Assembly: GCF_947495965.1 (NCBI RefSeq)
Contig: NZ_CANMBB010000011.1
Span: 17,866-81,865 of the forward strand
DNA length: 64,000 nucleotides
From: an uncultured Maribacter sp.
GTDB lineage: Bacteria; Bacteroidota; Bacteroidia; Flavobacteriales; Flavobacteriaceae
Direction of reading: 5' to 3'
The notes below the pieces were generated by a model. That model saw only the letters and a list, made by a program, of their open reading frames with translations. It did not search any database and had not been told where the DNA came from. The position numbers and the translations under genes were made by a program. Below, in pieces: positions 1 to 9,459 of the stretch (position 1 is the stretch's first letter; each line of letters opens with the position of its first letter).

Positions 1-2928
1 TTTACCATTAAAAGAAATTGGATACTCTTTACTGCTTTCTACTAAATGACTAGCATCAAAAGTTGGGAAAGGCGCGGTAGAGATAGACGCTGTATTCCCT
101 AACTGGCTCCATAATTCTTCTGCAATATGTGGCGCATAAGGGGATACCAAAATAGCCAAGGCTTCTAATACAGATTTACTAGTACACTTTTGCGTAGAAA
201 GTTCATTAACACAAATCATAAAAGTAGATACCGAGGTATTGAAAGAGAAATTAGCAATATCTTCTTCTACCTTTTTAATGGTTTTATGCAAGGTTTTAAG
301 GTTGTCTTTAGTTGGCTCCGTATCCGTAAACTTTGCGCCGTTATCATCAAAATACAAACGCCATAATTTTTTTAAGAAACTGTGTGTTCCGGTAATACCT
401 GCCGTATTCCAAGGTTTAGATTGCTCCAATGGCCCTAAAAACATCTCGTACAAACGTAAAGAATCTGCACCGTATTCTGCACAAATTTCATCTGGGTTTA
501 CCACATTGTATTTGGACTTAGACATTTTTTCTACCTCGCGACCAACGATAAAAGAACCTCTCCATTTATCCTCTGGAAAAGATTTTGAATCATATACATT
601 TCCATCTTCTAAAATAAACACAGCATTTTTATATTCTTCTCGCCAATTTTTAAATGCTTCAATATCTAATTGGTCTGTAACACTAACCAAAGAAACATCT
701 GCATGAATTGGGTTTAAATGTTGAAACTTTAAGTATACTTGATCCTCACTTATTTCAAATTTATTTAAAACATAATCAGACCATTCCTTAGCAATTTGAT
801 TATTAAATAATGAATTATTTAATATTTTTTCTAAATCCCCGTATTCTTTATCCACATAAGATTTAGGTACAAATAAACTTCCTATTTTGCTTGTTAGATT
901 CTTTTCAAATTCAGAAAACAATCTTATATCATCATCATTCATATCTGAATCATGCTCAGGATTAAATGCAGATTCAATACTAAATTCAACCCTATAAACA
1001 AAAGCACTCGTCCCCGTAATCATCCCCTGATTAATAAGTTTTTTTGCAAACTCATCTTTAGGAACAAAACCTCTATCGAACATAAATTTTTGCCAAAAAC
1101 GGCTGTATAACAAATGGCCTGTTGCATGCTCGCTACCACCAATATATAAATCTACATCTTGCCAATAATTCATGGCTTCTTTAGAGAAAATTTCATTGTT
1201 GTTCGTAGGATCCATATACCTATTAAAGTATTGGGAACTTCCTGCCCAACCTGGCATGGTATTCAACTCCAACGGCCACACCGTGGCATTATTTATTTCA
1301 CTGTTATGCACTACTTTATTCTCTTTAGTACACCAAGCCCATACCTCAGCATTCCCTAATGGTGGCTCACCGGTTTCTGTTGGTAAATACTTTTCTACTT
1401 CTGGTAATGCAATTGGTAAATGCTCCGCTGCTATCATCTGCGGCATACCATCTACATAATATACAGGGAATGGTTCTCCCCAATAACGCTGTCTGCTAAA
1501 AACAGCATCGCGCAGCCTATAATTTATTTTTCCCTCACCTTGCCCCAATTTCTCTAACTCATAAATCGCCAATTTCATGGCTTTCTTATATGGTAATCCG
1601 TTTAAGAAATCGGAATTTGCAATCACGGTTTTACTCTTATCTGCAAAAGCCTCTTCCGAAATATCTACGCCTTCAAAAATATTAGGGATTGGAATATTAA
1701 AATGTTTTGCAAAATCATAATCGCGCTGATCCCCACAAGGAACAGACATTACAGCTCCTGTACCATACCCAGCCAACACATAATCTCCTATCCAAATAGG
1801 AATAGGTTCTTTGGAAAACGGGTGTTCTGCATACGCACCTGTAAAAGCACCAGAAATGGTTTTAACATCGGCCATACGATCACGCTCGGATCGTTTTGCT
1901 GTCGCTTCAATATAAGCTTCTACCTCCGCTTTTTGTTCTGGTGTGGTTATTTGCAATACCAACTCATGTTCTGGAGCCAAAGTCATAAAACTAACGCCAA
2001 AAATAGTATCGGGTCTAGTGGTAAATACCTCTATAACCGCATTATGATCATTCACTTTAAAAGTTGCCGAAGCACCTTGACTCCTTCCTATCCAATTGGT
2101 TTGTGAATCTTTTAAAGGCTGTGGCCAATCTATCTTTTCTAAACCATCTAATAAACGCTGTGCATATGCAGAAATACGCATACTCCACTGTGTCATTTTT
2201 TTACGAACTACAGGATGACCTCCACGCTCAGATACGCCGTTTACAATCTCATCATTAGCTAAAACCGTTCCTAATGCTGGGCACCAGTTAACTTCAGTTT
2301 CCGCCAAATAGGTTAATCTATATTGTAATAAAATCTCTTGTTGTTTTTTACTATCAAAAGACTTCCATTCCTCACTACTAAAAATCGCTATATCTTCATC
2401 ACAAACGGCATTAATACTAGCATTTCCTTCTTTTTCAAAAACGGCAACTAAGCTAGAAATATCTTCTGCCTTATCGGTATCTTTATTATACCAAGAATTA
2501 AATATTTGAATAAAAATCCACTGTGTCCATTTATAGTATTTTGGATCCGATGTTCTTACCTCACGACTCCAATCAAAAGAGAAACCAATTTGATCTAACT
2601 GCCTTCTATAGGTTGTAATATTTTCGGCTGTAGTTATTGCCGGGTGCTGCCCAGTTTGTATAGCATATTGTTCTGCTGGAAGTCCAAAAGAATCGTACCC
2701 CTGCGGATGCATTACATTAAAACCTTTATGCCTTTTGTAACGTGCATAAATATCACTGGCAATATACCCTAACGGATGTCCAACATGCAACCCTGCTCCA
2801 GAAGGATACGGAAACATATCTAGAACATAGAATTTTTCTTTGTCCGAATTGTTTTCTGCTTTAAATGTTTGGTTTTCTGCCCAATATTTTTGCCACTTGG
2901 CTTCAATTTCATTGAAATTGTACTGCAT
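1..2928 (-). CDS. leuS: Leucyl-tRNA synthetase, 3' end outside window
   Basis: Class I aminoacyl-tRNA synthetase that charges tRNA-Leu in the cytoplasm. The frame runs from an ATG at 2928 without a stop to base 1, giving 976 codons, so only a short C-terminal piece is missing. The N-terminus reads MQYNFNEIEAKWQKYW. The ATP-binding HIGH motif is HVGH at about residues 48-51 in PYPSGAGLHVGHP, and the second signature KMSKS is at about 801-805. The CP1 editing domain lies between them (TTRPDTIFG and the later GTGAVMSVPCGDQRD stretch). Before KMSKS there is a roughly 150-residue leucine-specific insertion, which I infer from its position and have not aligned. The gene lies 72 bases downstream of the UbiA gene on the same strand, so they may be cotranscribed. 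Many antisense open frames across it are shadows. Confidence 0.97.
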   Translation of the reverse strand, partial: MQYNFNEIEAKWQKYWAENQTFKAENNSDKEKFYVLDMFPYPSGAGLHVGHPLGYIASDIYARYKRHKGFNVMHPQGYDSFGLPAEQYAIQTGQHPAITTAENITTYRRQLDQIGFSFDWSREVRTSDPKYYKWTQWIFIQIFNSWYNKDTDKAEDISSLVAVFEKEGNASINAVCDEDIAIFSSEEWKSFDSKKQQEILLQYRLTYLAETEVNWCPALGTVLANDEIVNGVSERGGHPVVRKKMTQWSMRISAYAQRLLDGLEKIDWPQPLKDSQTNWIGRSQGASATFKVNDHNAVIEVFTTRPDTIFGVSFMTLAPEHELVLQITTPEQKAEVEAYIEATAKRSERDRMADVKTISGAFTGAYAEHPFSKEPIPIWIGDYVLAGYGTGAVMSVPCGDQRDYDFAKHFNIPIPNIFEGVDISEEAFADKSKTVIANSDFLNGLPYKKAMKLAIYELEKLGQGEGKINYRLRDAVFSRQRYWGEPFPVYYVDGMPQMIAAEHLPIALPEVEKYLPTETGEPPLGNAEVWAWCTKENKVVHNSEINNATVWPLELNTMPGWAGSSQYFNRYMDPTNNNEIFSKEAMNYWQDVDLYIGGSEHATGHLLYSRFWQKFMFDRGFVPKDEFAKKLINQGMITGTSAFVYRVEFSIESAFNPEHDSDMNDDDIRLFSEFEKNLTSKIGSLFVPKSYVDKEYGDLEKILNNSLFNNQIAKEWSDYVLNKFEISEDQVYLKFQHLNPIHADVSLVSVTDQLDIEAFKNWREEYKNAVFILEDGNVYDSKSFPEDKWRGSFIVGREVEKMSKSKYNVVNPDEICAEYGADSLRLYEMFLGPLEQSKPWNTAGITGTHSFLKKLWRLYFDDNGAKFTDTEPTKDNLKTLHKTIKKVEEDIANFSFNTSVSTFMICVNELSTQKCTSKSVLEALAILVSPYAPHIAEELWSQLGNTASISTAPFPTFDASHLVESSKEYPISFNGK

Positions 2929-3000
2929 AATAGGATTACTTTTATTCCCGGCAAAAATAAGTTTAATAAAGGAAAGAGGAAAGCTAAAGCAAAAGCTTGT

Positions 3001-3876
3001 TTATGGCATTAGTAATTTTCCACTATACAACACCCAAAACATAGATAATATGGCAGAAATATTAATTGCATAACCAAATAATTTCATTTGAGATAAAGTA
3101 TATGGCTTGTCTTTAAAGAAAATTAAAACATCTAGTAATAACCAAATACTAAAAAATGCTAGAAAAAGAGCCAAAACAATATCTTGAAACCAAAACCAGA
3201 CTAAAAAAGCTTCTAGCAATACAATAGCGGTCATGAGCATTTTAGATTTTTTTCTGCCTAAAATTCCTGCGGTGGTTTTTTTACCCGCCAATACATCGGG
3301 CTCAATATCCATTATTTCTCCTGCAATATGTGCCTGAAAAGCGAAAAGGGCCAAATATACTAACGTTTGCCAAGGTAGTTCTGGTAGATTATTTAATTGA
3401 ATACTAAAAAGAGCTGTAGTTACATAACCAACTTGAATAAAAATCTCAAACGGAGGTCTTTCTTTTATTCTAAAGGGTTCAAAATTATAAGCCATATTAA
3501 TGAGCACCATAAAGACCAACAACAATAACATGTAAAATCCAGATGTCACAGAAAACCAAACTATAAATGGTAAAATAACAGCACCTATTTTCTGCAAAAG
3601 ACCCTTTAACTCTTCTTTAGAAGCACTAGCACCAAACAGGAAATTTCCTTTTCGTTTATTAACTGCATCTGCCTTAACATCATTATAATCATTTAGTCCA
3701 TAAACTAGATAATTTAATGGAAATGTCACAAAGAAAAGCCCAACCCAAAAAGGAATGGTATTCCAAAAAGTAGTTTTTCCACTAAATGGCACTAGATATA
3801 TCCAAATAGTAGGAAACCACAATCCTGGCCTAGAAATTTTTATATGAAAAAGTACGTTGTTTAAAAAATTGGACAC
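3001..3876 (-). CDS. UbiA-family prenyltransferase, integral membrane
   Basis: A 291-residue polytopic membrane protein of the UbiA superfamily, which transfers isoprenoid chains to aromatic or related acceptors. The first Asp-rich motif is NDYNDVKAD at about residues 62-70, and the second is DIEPDVLAGKKTTAG at about 190; together they bind Mg-diphosphate. About eight hydrophobic segments are visible. The acceptor cannot be told from sequence: menaquinone, carotenoid/terpenoid elongation and chlorophyll-synthase-like roles all exist in the family. It starts at an ATG 67 bases from the divergent T9SS protein gene and lies upstream of leuS on the same strand. No other quinone or carotenoid genes are adjacent, so context does not help. 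Confidence 0.85.
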   Translation of the reverse strand: MSNFLNNVLFHIKISRPGLWFPTIWIYLVPFSGKTTFWNTIPFWVGLFFVTFPLNYLVYGLNDYNDVKADAVNKRKGNFLFGASASKEELKGLLQKIGAVILPFIVWFSVTSGFYMLLLLVFMVLINMAYNFEPFRIKERPPFEIFIQVGYVTTALFSIQLNNLPELPWQTLVYLALFAFQAHIAGEIMDIEPDVLAGKKTTAGILGRKKSKMLMTAIVLLEAFLVWFWFQDIVLALFLAFFSIWLLLDVLIFFKDKPYTLSQMKLFGYAINISAILSMFWVLYSGKLLMP

Positions 3877-3943
3877 TCTGTTTTATCTTTAAGCTTGCTT
3901 AAAATGTTTATCTTAACGCAAGCTTAATCACTATATTTTACAA

Positions 3944-5824
3944 TTGAAAACTTATACCACTTTTTCTCTCCTTCTATTTCTGTTTTTTTGCCTTATATCT
4001 ACCCAAATTCTTTTTGGACAGTTAGGTTTTTGCGGAGGAAATTCTGGCGACCCTATTTTTACAGAAACTTTTGGAACTGGAACAGATAGAGGGCCTGCGC
4101 TACCAACAGGGATTACCTCTTACTTCTACACTACGGGTGTACCGGCGGATGGAGATTATACTATAAGCAGCAACACCAATTTTTACGATTGGCATAATAC
4201 TACAGACCATACTCCCGGGGATACAAATGGAAAATCTTTTATTGTAAATGCTCATTTTACAGCAGGTGAATTTTACAGAAGAACTGTAAGTGGTTTATGC
4301 GAGAATACTTCTTACGAATTTTCCTCATGGCTAATTAATTTGCAAAGTCCTAATGGTTTTTGTGAGAATGGTGGACTGCCCATAAACGTACGTTTTCAAA
4401 TATGGGATAGCACAGACACAACCCTTTTAGCATCTGGAGATACTGGAAACATTATGAGCCAAGCCAATCCTGTTTGGGAACAATATGGCTTAGTTTTTAA
4501 AACTGAAGTAGGGCAAACTTCGGTAATTTTAAAAATGATAAATAATGGTAACGGTGGTTGTGGTAACGACCTAGCTATAGACGATATTGTTTTTAAATCC
4601 TGTGGAGATTTTATAACTGTTCGTAATAATACCAATGAAAATAGCATTTCTAGTTGCGCAGACCAAGGGCCTATTTCTACAACTTTAACTGCCACTCCAG
4701 ATTTTTCAATTTTTAATACCCATGCATACCAATGGCAAGAAAGCGTAGATCAAATTATTTGGACAGACATTCTGGGTGAAACAAATCCTAACTTTACAAC
4801 TCCCTTAGTGAATACAACTACACATTATCGTGTAAAAGTTTCCGAAGATCCAATAAACATTTCTAATGACCAATGTAATGTGTTATCAGAAACTTTTAGT
4901 GTATACATAATCCCTATTCCAGAGGAACCTATAAATAATGGTGATAACAATAACTGTCAAGGAGAAATTAGTGGCTTAAGTGTTACTGTTCCAGAAGGTG
5001 TTTTAGTAAATTGGTATGATGCTGCATCTGGAGGAAATTTATTAGAATCTAACACTTCCTTAATACAAGTAACAACAGCTGGAACTTACTACGCCGAAGC
5101 TGTTTCTGAAATAGGCGGATGCATATCTACCTCTAGAGTAGGTGTAACAGCTAATTATTACCCAACGCCAATAGTAGTAGATGAAAATTTAATTTTCTGT
5201 GAAGGAGAATACATTACATTCTCTGCAGATATTCCCAATGAAACTTACTTGTGGAGTACTGGTGAAACTACTTTTTCAATTTCAACTAATACGCCAGGAA
5301 CATATACTGTAGAAGTTACAGATACAAATGGTTGCTCCGCTACAAAAACAATTATTCTGGAACAAATTGATGCCCCAATATTAAAATCCATTACTTCAGA
5401 CGGTCCTTCTATTATAATTAAAACAAAAAACACTGGAGAATTTGAATACGCTCTAAATTTTGGAATTTTCCAAACTAACCCTGTATTTGAAGCTGTCTCT
5501 GGAGGCCAATATTTTATTACAATAAGAGAACGCAACTTTTGCGGAGAAATCTATGTTCCCTATTTTCATTTAGTAATACCAAAGTTTTTTACTCCAAATA
5601 ATGATGGTTTTCATGATAATTTTATCCCAGAAGGGATTCCTCCTGGTGTTTCTTATTCTTTAAGTATTTATGACCGCTATGGAAAGTTATTATTTAATTC
5701 TTTAGACAACCAATTAGGTTGGGATGGCACTTTTAATAATTCTAAACTTCCTGCAGCAGATTATTGGTACTCCATTACAATAGAAAATTTTATACGCAAA
5801 GGACATTTTTCTTTAAAAAGATGA
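3944..5824 (+). CDS. Secreted surface protein with T9SS type B C-terminal domain
   Basis: A 626-residue exported protein of unknown role. An N-terminal signal peptide (hydrophobic run, then a cut near FGQLG) is followed by an extracellular, cysteine-containing beta-sandwich-like region to about residue 220, then two or more Ig/PKD-like repeats (YQWQESVDQ, GTYYAEAVS, GTYTVEVTDTNGC). The last 85 residues match the gliding-motility-associated type B sorting domain: FFTPNNDGFHDNF, SIYDRYGKLLF, GWDGTFN and YWYSITIE. Such proteins leave the cell through the type IX system; type B signals are typical of adhesins such as SprB. The start is a TTG at 3944 directly before the lysine of the signal peptide. 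It stands alone, divergent from the prenyltransferase and 69 bases before ftsX. Confidence 0.85.
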   Translation: MKTYTTFSLLLFLFFCLISTQILFGQLGFCGGNSGDPIFTETFGTGTDRGPALPTGITSYFYTTGVPADGDYTISSNTNFYDWHNTTDHTPGDTNGKSFIVNAHFTAGEFYRRTVSGLCENTSYEFSSWLINLQSPNGFCENGGLPINVRFQIWDSTDTTLLASGDTGNIMSQANPVWEQYGLVFKTEVGQTSVILKMINNGNGGCGNDLAIDDIVFKSCGDFITVRNNTNENSISSCADQGPISTTLTATPDFSIFNTHAYQWQESVDQIIWTDILGETNPNFTTPLVNTTTHYRVKVSEDPINISNDQCNVLSETFSVYIIPIPEEPINNGDNNNCQGEISGLSVTVPEGVLVNWYDAASGGNLLESNTSLIQVTTAGTYYAEAVSEIGGCISTSRVGVTANYYPTPIVVDENLIFCEGEYITFSADIPNETYLWSTGETTFSISTNTPGTYTVEVTDTNGCSATKTIILEQIDAPILKSITSDGPSIIIKTKNTGEFEYALNFGIFQTNPVFEAVSGGQYFITIRERNFCGEIYVPYFHLVIPKFFTPNNDGFHDNFIPEGIPPGVSYSLSIYDRYGKLLFNSLDNQLGWDGTFNNSKLPAADYWYSITIENFIRKGHFSLKR

Positions 5825-5893
5825 TTCCCAATTTATGCTATATACTGTTCTTTTAAAATTACTTTCCTATTTTTACAACTCGGAATACCAATT

Positions 5894-6772
5894 ATGAGCA
5901 AATCTTTTGAAAATTATCAAAAAAGAAAATTAATTTCTTCTTACTTCTCTGTAGTACTTAGCATAGCTTTAGTATTATTTTTATTAGGTATTTTAGGTCT
6001 ATTGGTATTAAATACCAAAAAAATGGGAGACCATTTTAAAGAACAAATTACTATTTCGGTGTTTTTAAAAGACAGTGCTAAAGAGGTAGAAATAGATCAG
6101 ATGCAAAAAAGCCTTTCTATGGCAGAATATACCAAAAAGGCTATATATGTTTCTAAAGAAGAAGCTGCAAAACAACATACTGAGGAATTAGGAGAAAACT
6201 TTCAAGATTTTTTAGGTTACAATCCTTTAAAAAATTCTATTGATGTACAATTAAATGCCGATTTTGTTTCTCCGGAACAAATTGCAACTATTGCCGAAGA
6301 AATTTCTGGTAAAGGATATGTAGACGAAGTTAGTTATGACAAACCCCTTGTTGGTTTATTAACTGAAAATATTAAAAAAATTGGTTTGTGGATTTTAATA
6401 GCAAGTGGCATTTTTACCTTTATTGCTGTTTTACTAATTAACAGCTCTATTCGTTTATCTATCTACTCTAAACGTTTTATTATAAAGACCATGCAAATGG
6501 TAGGTGCAACAAAAACATTTATAAGACGTCCATTTATTATAAATAATATAAAGCTTGGCATACTAGGTGCTGTTTTAGCATTAATAGCCCTTGGTGGAGT
6601 TCTTTTATACATAAATGAGCATTTTAAAGAGCTTGGTCTTTTTGAAGATGCAACCATTTTAGTAGTCCTATTAGTATCTGTTTTTGTCTTAGGTGTACTT
6701 ATTTCGTTTATTAGCACCTATTTTGCTACACAACGCTTCTTAAATCTTAGAACCGACGAATTATATTATTAA
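5894..6772 (+). CDS. ftsX: Cell division protein FtsX (ABC-type permease)
   Basis: A 292-residue membrane protein with the FtsX plan: a first membrane helix at about residues 17-40, a periplasmic domain to about 160, then three helices (starting near GLWILIASGIFTF, LGILGAVLALIALGG and ILVVLLVSVFVLGVLI). With the ATPase FtsE it couples cytokinesis to peptidoglycan hydrolase activation; ftsE is not in this window. It begins an operon-like plus-strand run with DUF3098, uppP and truB, separated by 9, 1 and 19 bases. This order is common in flavobacteria and joins envelope growth with tRNA modification. I chose the ATG at 5894 because the N-terminus MSKSFENYQKRKL fits family members. Confidence 0.93.
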   Translation: MSKSFENYQKRKLISSYFSVVLSIALVLFLLGILGLLVLNTKKMGDHFKEQITISVFLKDSAKEVEIDQMQKSLSMAEYTKKAIYVSKEEAAKQHTEELGENFQDFLGYNPLKNSIDVQLNADFVSPEQIATIAEEISGKGYVDEVSYDKPLVGLLTENIKKIGLWILIASGIFTFIAVLLINSSIRLSIYSKRFIIKTMQMVGATKTFIRRPFIINNIKLGILGAVLALIALGGVLLYINEHFKELGLFEDATILVVLLVSVFVLGVLISFISTYFATQRFLNLRTDELYY

Positions 6773-6781
6773 ATTTGCCCT

Positions 6782-7048
6782 ATGAGTAAAAAACAAAATT
6801 CTAATATAGGTAACTCAGAAAAACAAGAGTTTATTTTTCAAAAGAAAAACTACCTATTCATGTTCATAGGATTAGCCTGTATTGCCTTAGGTTTTATTTT
6901 AATGAGCGGTGGTGGCAGTGATGACCCCAATGTTTTTAGTGATGACATCTATAATTTTAGAAGAATACGTTTAGCACCAACACTTGTATTAATAGGGCTT
7001 GGCATAGAAATTTATGCTATTTTGTTAAATCCACATAAGAAAAAATAA
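6782..7048 (+). CDS. DUF3098 small membrane protein
   Basis: An 88-residue protein of the DUF3098 family, function unknown. It has a hydrophilic N-terminus, one membrane segment at about residues 28-45 (FMFIGLACIALGFILM), a short loop with GGGSDDPN and DDIYNFRRI, and a second segment at about 63-82 that ends in a basic tail. It lies 9 bases after ftsX and its stop is separated from the uppP start by a single base. This tight placement suggests a role in the envelope alongside FtsX and UppP, but this is inference from context only. Confidence 0.85.
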   Translation: MSKKQNSNIGNSEKQEFIFQKKNYLFMFIGLACIALGFILMSGGGSDDPNVFSDDIYNFRRIRLAPTLVLIGLGIEIYAILLNPHKKK

Positions 7049-7049
7049 T

Positions 7050-7844
7050 TTGGAAACTTTAGATGCTATTATCCTTGGAATAATACAAGGTTTAACCGAA
7101 TTTTTACCTGTTTCTTCTAGTGGCCATTTAGAACTTGGTAAAGCTATTTTAGGAGACAATTCTGTTCCAGAAGAAAGCTTGTTATTTACAGTAATACTAC
7201 ACTTTGCAACTGCATTAAGTACTATTGTTGTCTTTAGAAAAGATATATGGGAGATTCTTAGTGGCTTATTACAATTTAAATGGAATGAACAAACACAATT
7301 CTCTCTAAAAATTATTCTTTCTATGCTCCCTGCTGTTATTGTAGGATTACTTTTTGAAGAGCAATTAGAAAGTTTTTTTGGAGGTAATATTCGCTTTGTA
7401 GGCTTCATGTTACTTATAACTGCTGCTTTACTTTATTTTGCTGATAAAGCAAAAGATACCGATAAAAAAGTAAGCTTTGGCAATGCTGTTATTGTAGGTA
7501 TTTCGCAAGCCATTGCAATGCTTCCCGGAATTTCTAGAAGTGGGGCTACTATTTCTACATCTGTTTTACTTGGGGTAGATAAAACGAAAGCTGCTCGTTT
7601 TTCTTTCTTAATGGTTATTCCTTTAATTTTTGGAAAAATTGCTAAAGATTTATTTAGTGGCGATTTAACGTTTACTGGCGAAAATAATTTTGCGATGGGA
7701 GCAGGCTTTATTGCTGCTTTTTTAGCTGGTTTAGTTGCCTGTACCTGGATGATTCAATTAGTAAAGAAAAGCAAACTTTCTTACTTTGCTATTTACTGTT
7801 TAATAGTTGGTATTATTGCTGTTACCTACGGATATATAGGATAA
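7050..7844 (+). CDS. uppP: Undecaprenyl-diphosphatase UppP (BacA)
   Basis: A 264-residue polytopic membrane enzyme that converts undecaprenyl diphosphate to the monophosphate, recycling the lipid carrier for peptidoglycan and polysaccharide synthesis and giving bacitracin resistance. The two family signatures are present: GLTEFLPVSSSGHLELG near residues 14-30, and LPGISRSGATIS around residue 155. The start is a TTG at 7050, one base after the DUF3098 stop, and it puts the family-typical sequence METLDAIILGIIQG at the N-terminus. It is part of the ftsX-DUF3098-uppP-truB run. Confidence 0.95.
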   Translation: METLDAIILGIIQGLTEFLPVSSSGHLELGKAILGDNSVPEESLLFTVILHFATALSTIVVFRKDIWEILSGLLQFKWNEQTQFSLKIILSMLPAVIVGLLFEEQLESFFGGNIRFVGFMLLITAALLYFADKAKDTDKKVSFGNAVIVGISQAIAMLPGISRSGATISTSVLLGVDKTKAARFSFLMVIPLIFGKIAKDLFSGDLTFTGENNFAMGAGFIAAFLAGLVACTWMIQLVKKSKLSYFAIYCLIVGIIAVTYGYIG

Positions 7845-7863
7845 ACCCTAATATATAAACCTA

Positions 7864-8568
7864 TTGAAAACTAAAGAAGATTTTTTAGAAGGACAATTAT
7901 TACTGGTTGACAAACCATTAAACTGGACCTCTTTCCAAGCGGTAAACAAAATAAAATGGGGAATTCGTAAAGCTTTTAATTTAAAAAAAATTAAAGTTGG
8001 CCATGCTGGCACTCTAGATCCTTTAGCTACAGGGTTGCTAATTATTTGCACAGGTAAATTCACTAAAAAGATTACCGAAATTCAAGGACAAACTAAAGAA
8101 TATACCGGTACAATAACGGTTGGTGGCACAACGCCTTCTTTTGATTTAGAAACCGAGGTAAACAAAACTTTTGCAACGGAACATATAACTCCAGAACTTA
8201 TTACTACTACTATTCCTAAATTTTTAGGAGAAATAGAACAAGTGCCTCCTGTATTTTCTGCTTTAAAGAAAGATGGAAAACGTTTGTATGAATATGCAAG
8301 AGAAGGTAAAGAAGTAGAAGTTAAAAAAAGGCAAATTACCATTTCTGAATTTGAAGTTACAGCTATAAATTTACCAGAAATAGAATTTAGAATTGTATGC
8401 AGCAAAGGAACTTATATTAGGTCTATTGCAAACGATTTTGGAAAAGCACTTAACTCGGGAGGGTATTTATCTGCCTTACGAAGAACCAAAATTGGGGATT
8501 ACAACGTAAATATAGCAATAGACCCAACAACGTTTGAAAAAACATTACCAAAAAGAGAAAATATATAA
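7864..8568 (+). CDS. truB: tRNA pseudouridine(55) synthase TruB
   Basis: A 234-residue enzyme that makes pseudouridine at position 55 in the T-loop of tRNAs. Visible family motifs are VDKPLNWTSFQAVNKIK near residue 17 and HAGTLDPLATGLL at about 49-61, with the catalytic Asp in TLDPLA. Later motifs are VPPVFSALKKDGKRLYEYAR and the GTYIRSIANDFG block. There is no C-terminal PUA-like extension, which is normal for short bacterial forms. It starts with TTG at 7864, 19 bases after uppP, and is the last gene of the tight operon; the next gene is 62 bases further on. Confidence 0.95.
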   Translation: MKTKEDFLEGQLLLVDKPLNWTSFQAVNKIKWGIRKAFNLKKIKVGHAGTLDPLATGLLIICTGKFTKKITEIQGQTKEYTGTITVGGTTPSFDLETEVNKTFATEHITPELITTTIPKFLGEIEQVPPVFSALKKDGKRLYEYAREGKEVEVKKRQITISEFEVTAINLPEIEFRIVCSKGTYIRSIANDFGKALNSGGYLSALRRTKIGDYNVNIAIDPTTFEKTLPKRENI

Positions 8569-8630
8569 AACTATTTTTCTCATTTTTAAGGTCTTGTAAA
8601 ATATTTTAGCAAAAAAGAGGTTATAATCCT

Positions 8631-9353
8631 ATGCAATTAAATCGTAAACATTTATCCTTTTTAATTACTTTTTTCTCCCTGTCTATCATGGTGTTAGCAT
8701 TATACAATATACACTTAGGCAAAGAGGAAGATAAAGAGGAATATGTTGTAGAAATGGTTATGCTAGATGAGGAACTTGAAGAGCTTATTGAAGAGAAAGA
8801 AAAACTTGAAGAGCAAGCTAATGCAGACCCAATAAAGAGTCATTTAGCATTTAATGAAACTGCTAAACCTAGTTACGGTAATCCAGAACCCTTAAAAACA
8901 TTAGATGAAATTTTAGAAGAAAGAGAACTTACTAGCAATAGTGATTCCCCTTCAGATAATTCTAATTCTGAATATAATGCTCGTGTAAAAGAATTAGCTA
9001 AAAAAAGAGAAGAAAAAAAGCAACTTTTAGGAGAAAGAGACGCACAAAAAGAAGAGTTTACAAACAATTTAGCGGCACGTAAAACATCTGTTTCTTATTC
9101 TTTAGTTAATAGAAATAACTACAAATTACCCCCACCTATTTATACTTGTATAGAAGGTGGTAAAGTGGTTATTAATATTCAAGTAAATGCGGTTGGCAAT
9201 GTTACCGATGCTTCTTTTAATGCAAAAAGCTCCACTACAACAAATGGTTGCTTAGTAGATAATGCTATTACATATGCACACAAAGCCAAGTTTAATTCTT
9301 CAGACAAAGCTTCTCAAAAAGGAACAATTACTTACATTTTTCAAGGTAAATAA
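8631..9353 (+). CDS. TonB-like periplasmic energy-transducer relative
   Basis: A 240-residue protein with one N-terminal membrane anchor (about residues 9-27), then a strongly charged, Glu/Lys-rich coiled-coil-like periplasmic stretch (ELEELIEEKEKLEEQ; KELAKKREEKKQLLGERDA) and a compact C-terminal domain of about 80 residues that resembles the TonB C-terminal fold (PPPIYTCIEGGKVVINIQV, GNVTDASFN, AKFNSS, GTITYIFQGK). Flavobacteria carry several such proteins, often called energy transducer TonB, and similar ones occur near truB. The Pro-rich spacer of classical TonB is missing. Its partner receptor is not known. It may belong to the transcription unit of truB. Confidence 0.65.
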   Translation: MQLNRKHLSFLITFFSLSIMVLALYNIHLGKEEDKEEYVVEMVMLDEELEELIEEKEKLEEQANADPIKSHLAFNETAKPSYGNPEPLKTLDEILEERELTSNSDSPSDNSNSEYNARVKELAKKREEKKQLLGERDAQKEEFTNNLAARKTSVSYSLVNRNNYKLPPPIYTCIEGGKVVINIQVNAVGNVTDASFNAKSSTTTNGCLVDNAITYAHKAKFNSSDKASQKGTITYIFQGK

Positions 9354-9362
9354 AAAATTTTA

Positions 9363-9449
9363 CTCGATAATCGAGATTTAAATGCTCCGACACTTGCGTC
9401 GAAATCAATGCTAATTTTCCTTCTAATGCCTCTTGGGCTTGCCCCGAGG
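9363..9449. repeat. Three-hairpin intergenic element
   Basis: Between two convergent genes lie three inverted repeats in a row: CTCGATAATCGAG at 9363-9375, CGAC-N6-GTCG at 9388-9401, and CCTC..GGG/CCC..GAGG at 9429-9449 with a TT/CC internal loop. The composition is more GC-rich than the surroundings. It could be a bidirectional terminator or a copy of an interspersed palindromic repeat family; only one copy is seen here. Confidence 0.5.
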
Positions 9450-9459
9450 TAGTTTATTG

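Noticed and set aside
239..2258. Several plus-strand open frames of 60-155 codons
   Set aside because: They lie antisense to leuS, whose minus-strand frame carries HIGH and KMSKS motifs; their translations look like low-complexity shadows.
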